Below are positions 61,448 through 64,000 of a stretch of DNA of 64,000 nt, in pieces. Source of the stretch: Bombardia bombarda (lineage: Eukaryota; Ascomycota; Sordariomycetes; Sordariales; Lasiosphaeriaceae); the NCBI GenBank assembly GCA_030512295.1, contig JAULSR010000001.1, forward strand, positions 496,001 to 560,000. The letters are read 5' to 3'. The number at the start of each line of letters is the position of its first letter. The first letter of the stretch is position 1. The notes below the pieces were generated by a model. That model saw only the letters and a program-made list of their open reading frames with translations. It was not told the origin of the DNA and made no database searches. A program made the translations under genes and the position numbers.

Positions 61448-64000
61448 CTACTGCAACATCTGCTGCATAGCGTTCACCCTGTAGCTCTCCCTCGTCTGCA
61501 TTAGCTCGGTATGTGTCCCGCTATCCACAATCTTCCCGCCCTCCACCACAAAGATCACGTCCGCCTTCCTGACAGTGTGCAGTCTATGCGTAATGGCCAA
61601 CACAGTCGTGCCCCTCGCCACGCGGTCCAATCCCTCCTGCAGCGCTGCCTCGCTCGCAGCATCCAGCGCACTGGTGCTCTCGTCCAGCAGCAACAGCCTC
61701 GGCTTCCTCACCAGAGCGCGCGCAATCGCCAACCGCTGGCGCTGACCGCCCGACAGCCGGGACGCCGCTGCGCCGCATTCCGTGTCGTAGCCATCAGGCA
61801 TCGCCACAATGGTGTCGTGGATGTTGGCCAGTTTGCAGGCCTCTTCGATCTCGGCGTCGGTGGCATCATGGCCGGGACGGGCACCGAGGCCGACGTTGAA
61901 GCGTACGCTGCCGTCAAAGAGGGCGGGTTCTTGGGGAACAAGGGCGATGGAATCGCGGAATGAGGTTGGTTGGCGAGAGAGGTCGGCGCCGTCGAGCGAG
62001 ATGGTGCCAGCGGTTGGCGTGTAGAGGCGCTGGACGAGCGACATGATGGTGGACTTGCCGGCACCCGAAGGGCCGACCAGACCAACAAACTGGCCAGGCT
62101 GGATGGTGAAAGAGACGTTGTCCATGACGGGGACGTCGGAGCGAGCCGGGTAGGCAAAGGAGACACCATCAAAGGTGATTTTGATACCAGGCTTGCCAGT
62201 GTCTGGGTTGAGGGTAGGCGAGGTGGTAGACTCGATATCCTTTTCGGTTGATGTGTTGTTTAGGTTAAGCTTAGATGAAGATGAGCTCTTGTCAGTCCGT
62301 TCAACGATGGTATTGTCGGACCCCAGGCTGATTATACCCAAGATGCGTGAAAAGGCAGTGCGGGCGCGAGAGAACTCGGGCGCGAGGGTGAACATCTGAC
62401 CCCATAGCTGGGCACTCACGAGCATGGCAACAAGAATGATGAGGAACTGCGTTTGAGTGCTCTCGCCGTGCATGATGCGCTGGGAACCCCACCAGTAGGC
62501 GAAGGCGTAAATGAGGAAGCTCGTGGCGTTGGACAGGGCGAGCCAGACATTGGTGTAAGCGGCTGCGCGCACCATCTCGTCGCGTGTATCGCGAAGCAGC
62601 CTGTCATAAGAGCCCATAACCTCGCGCTCAAGCGACAAGGCCGCCACGGTACGAATGGACTGCACCGCCTCGACGGCAATGCCAGTCGCCTTGGAAAAGG
62701 AGTTGGCGTGTCGCTCCTCGTACCGTGCTAGCATACGTAGCTGCATGAAACCCGTTCCGAGTAGAATAGGGATGGTGACAAGGCACACGATAGCAATCTT
62801 CCACGCGATGATGTGCGACAGGATGATGGCGACGATGAAATTGACGCAGATGGAGAAGACGGTGCCAATGGTAGAGCCACTGAAGGCGCCGACAGCGGCG
62901 CTGTCCTTGGTGATGATACCCAGCAGCGAAGATGGGCTGCGGCCCTCGGACTGGTGCCACTGCACTCCCTGCTCCAGAAGGGAACGGAATGAGAGGACAC
63001 GAACGCCGTAGAGAAGTCGCTCGGCGATGAGACCAAAGCACGACCAAGCGCCAAAGTTAGCCAGAAGCTCGATGACGGCCAGCATAAACAGCAGGCCTCC
63101 GAAGAATTTACCGAGGTAAAGGATATGCTCCTGGGTATTCATGCAAGGATTGAGCCCGCCAACAGTGAAGCCAAAGATCAAGCCAGAGCCAGAGAATGTG
63201 CCTCCAACAATTACGGCGGAGAAGATGGCAACTGCAAGCCACCCAAGCGAGGGGCGAAGGAACTTGGCCAATGCTCGCACGACAACACCAATAGGCTGAG
63301 CCTGGTCCAGATCAGCATCGATCTTCTTGGTCGGCTCTTCATCACCTGGAGTTGTGACTTGCTGTCTGAGGCTGGCAAGATTGGAGGCAACGAGGTCTGG
63401 CACATCCCCCTTCTCTGCCGCGAGAGCATCCGCCTTCAGAGTAGAAGCCTTGAGCGAGTCACCAGACAAGGACGACCCACCTTCGGCGCGGTCGGCAGTG
63501 CCCAGAGATTGCAGATTAGCCATGCGCACAAAAGCACCTCCCTCGCGTGCCATGAGCTCATCATATGTGCCCTGTTCTACAACCTCTCCGGCTTCCATGA
63601 CCACAATGTGATCAGCATTTCTGATGGTGGACAGACGATGGGCAATAGAGATGACAGTCCGAGTCTTGGCTGCACGCTCGACGGCCTCTTGGATGCGGCG
63701 CTCACTTGTCGAGTCCAGAGCAGATGTGGCCTCATCCAAGACAAGGATCTTTGGGTCACGAACAAGAGCACGCGCAAGAGCAACACGTTGACGTTGTCCT
63801 CCACTGACCAAGGAACCACTGGGTCCAGCAGATGTGCCGTATCCGCTCTCAAGCCTTTCAATAAAGCGTGCTGCGTCAGCCTGGTCGGCTGCATTCTCAA
63901 CTAGACGGACAATTTCTGCTACCAGGGGATCGTTCGTCGATGATGAGGTGGCATCTTTGCCCTTGGATGCAAGCTGGGCAAGTTTAGGGCTAAGAAGAGC
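61448..64000 (-). CDS. Full-size ABCB-type ABC transporter, C-terminal two-thirds (partial)
   Basis: The gene runs off the right edge; the frame is open from 64000 to the stop at 61448, giving the last 850 residues. In order: end of nucleotide-binding domain 1 (signature VSGGQRQR, Walker B ILVLDEATSALD, switch histidine in SIAHRLST), a charged linker, transmembrane domain 2 with about six helices, and domain 2 with Walker A GPSGAGKS, a Q loop in LVPQEPALF, signature LSGGQRQR, Walker B LLLLDESTSALD and ITHRLHT. This is the TMD-NBD-TMD-NBD layout of P-glycoprotein-like exporters, which pump lipids, peptides or drugs out of the cell with ATP. An insertion rich in Ser/Lys lies before the first signature (visible as KGKDATSSSTND). 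The linker before the second ATP-binding domain is long and Ser/Thr-rich. No intron interrupts the visible part. Confidence 0.93.
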   Translation of the reverse strand, partial: ALLSPKLAQLASKGKDATSSSTNDPLVAEIVRLVENAADQADAARFIERLESGYGTSAGPSGSLVSGGQRQRVALARALVRDPKILVLDEATSALDSTSERRIQEAVERAAKTRTVISIAHRLSTIRNADHIVVMEAGEVVEQGTYDELMAREGGAFVRMANLQSLGTADRAEGGSSLSGDSLKASTLKADALAAEKGDVPDLVASNLASLRQQVTTPGDEEPTKKIDADLDQAQPIGVVVRALAKFLRPSLGWLAVAIFSAVIVGGTFSGSGLIFGFTVGGLNPCMNTQEHILYLGKFFGGLLFMLAVIELLANFGAWSCFGLIAERLLYGVRVLSFRSLLEQGVQWHQSEGRSPSSLLGIITKDSAAVGAFSGSTIGTVFSICVNFIVAIILSHIIAWKIAIVCLVTIPILLGTGFMQLRMLARYEERHANSFSKATGIAVEAVQSIRTVAALSLEREVMGSYDRLLRDTRDEMVRAAAYTNVWLALSNATSFLIYAFAYWWGSQRIMHGESTQTQFLIILVAMLVSAQLWGQMFTLAPEFSRARTAFSRILGIISLGSDNTIVERTDKSSSSSKLNLNNTSTEKDIESTTSPTLNPDTGKPGIKITFDGVSFAYPARSDVPVMDNVSFTIQPGQFVGLVGPSGAGKSTIMSLVQRLYTPTAGTISLDGADLSRQPTSFRDSIALVPQEPALFDGSVRFNVGLGARPGHDATDAEIEEACKLANIHDTIVAMPDGYDTECGAAASRLSGGQRQRLAIARALVRKPRLLLLDESTSALDAASEAALQEGLDRVARGTTVLAITHRLHTVRKADVIFVVEGGKIVDSGTHTELMQTRESYRVNAMQQMLQ

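Overview
The window looks like nuclear DNA of a filamentous ascomycete (Pezizomycotina, probably a Sordariomycete; the class is my inference). The evidence is short spliceosomal introns (about 50-170 bp, mostly GTRNGN donors with CTAAC/CTGAC branch sites), fungus-restricted families (GH131-CBM1 cellulase, NACHT_N/WD NLR relic, DUF3433-type membrane protein, UNC93-like permease, secreted SET protein), a Ty3-type LTR element and C-to-T differences resembling RIP. Genes are sparse and lie on both strands; no operon-like or obvious biosynthetic cluster is present.

Layout. 1.6-9 kb: a DenD-like SDR dehydrogenase, a P-loop sulfotransferase-like gene with a frame problem, a membrane-anchored prolyl-4-hydroxylase-like oxygenase and an UNC93-like permease. 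9-13.4 kb holds no gene. 13.4-26 kb: acetyl-CoA hydrolase/CoA-transferase Ach1, a long secreted repeat protein with dibasic sites, an MFS transporter, a small four-cysteine secreted protein and a GH131-CBM1 enzyme. 27.8-32.2 kb: one complete LTR element with CTCTC target duplications, a gag ORF, no pol and a DUF7924-like cargo ORF. 32.6-47.7 kb: secreted SET protein, a coiled-coil protein, a giant disordered protein, tRNA-Gly(TCC) and a C2H2-like zinc protein. 50.4-53.8 kb: an aldo-keto reductase and a DNAJC28-like mitochondrial protein. 54-61 kb is a decaying accessory block (truncated DUF3433-type gene, an NLR pseudogene without its P-loop, another broken gene). The window ends inside a full-size ABCB-type transporter.

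The most interesting points are these. (1) The repeat protein at 15.9 kb and the small secreted protein at 22.5 kb, which face each other 6 kb apart, share TATA region, leader and first ~45 codons almost exactly and then become unrelated, which suggests capture of an expression and secretion module. (2) The LTR element lacks pol but carries a DUF7924-like gene, has a 10-nt self-priming complementarity that predicts its transcription start, and has 12 one-way C/T differences packed into 108 bp of an otherwise identical LTR pair. (3) Several genes show unusual splicing or frame events (alternative donor that rescues a frameshift, GC-AG intron, stop-free 72-bp intron).
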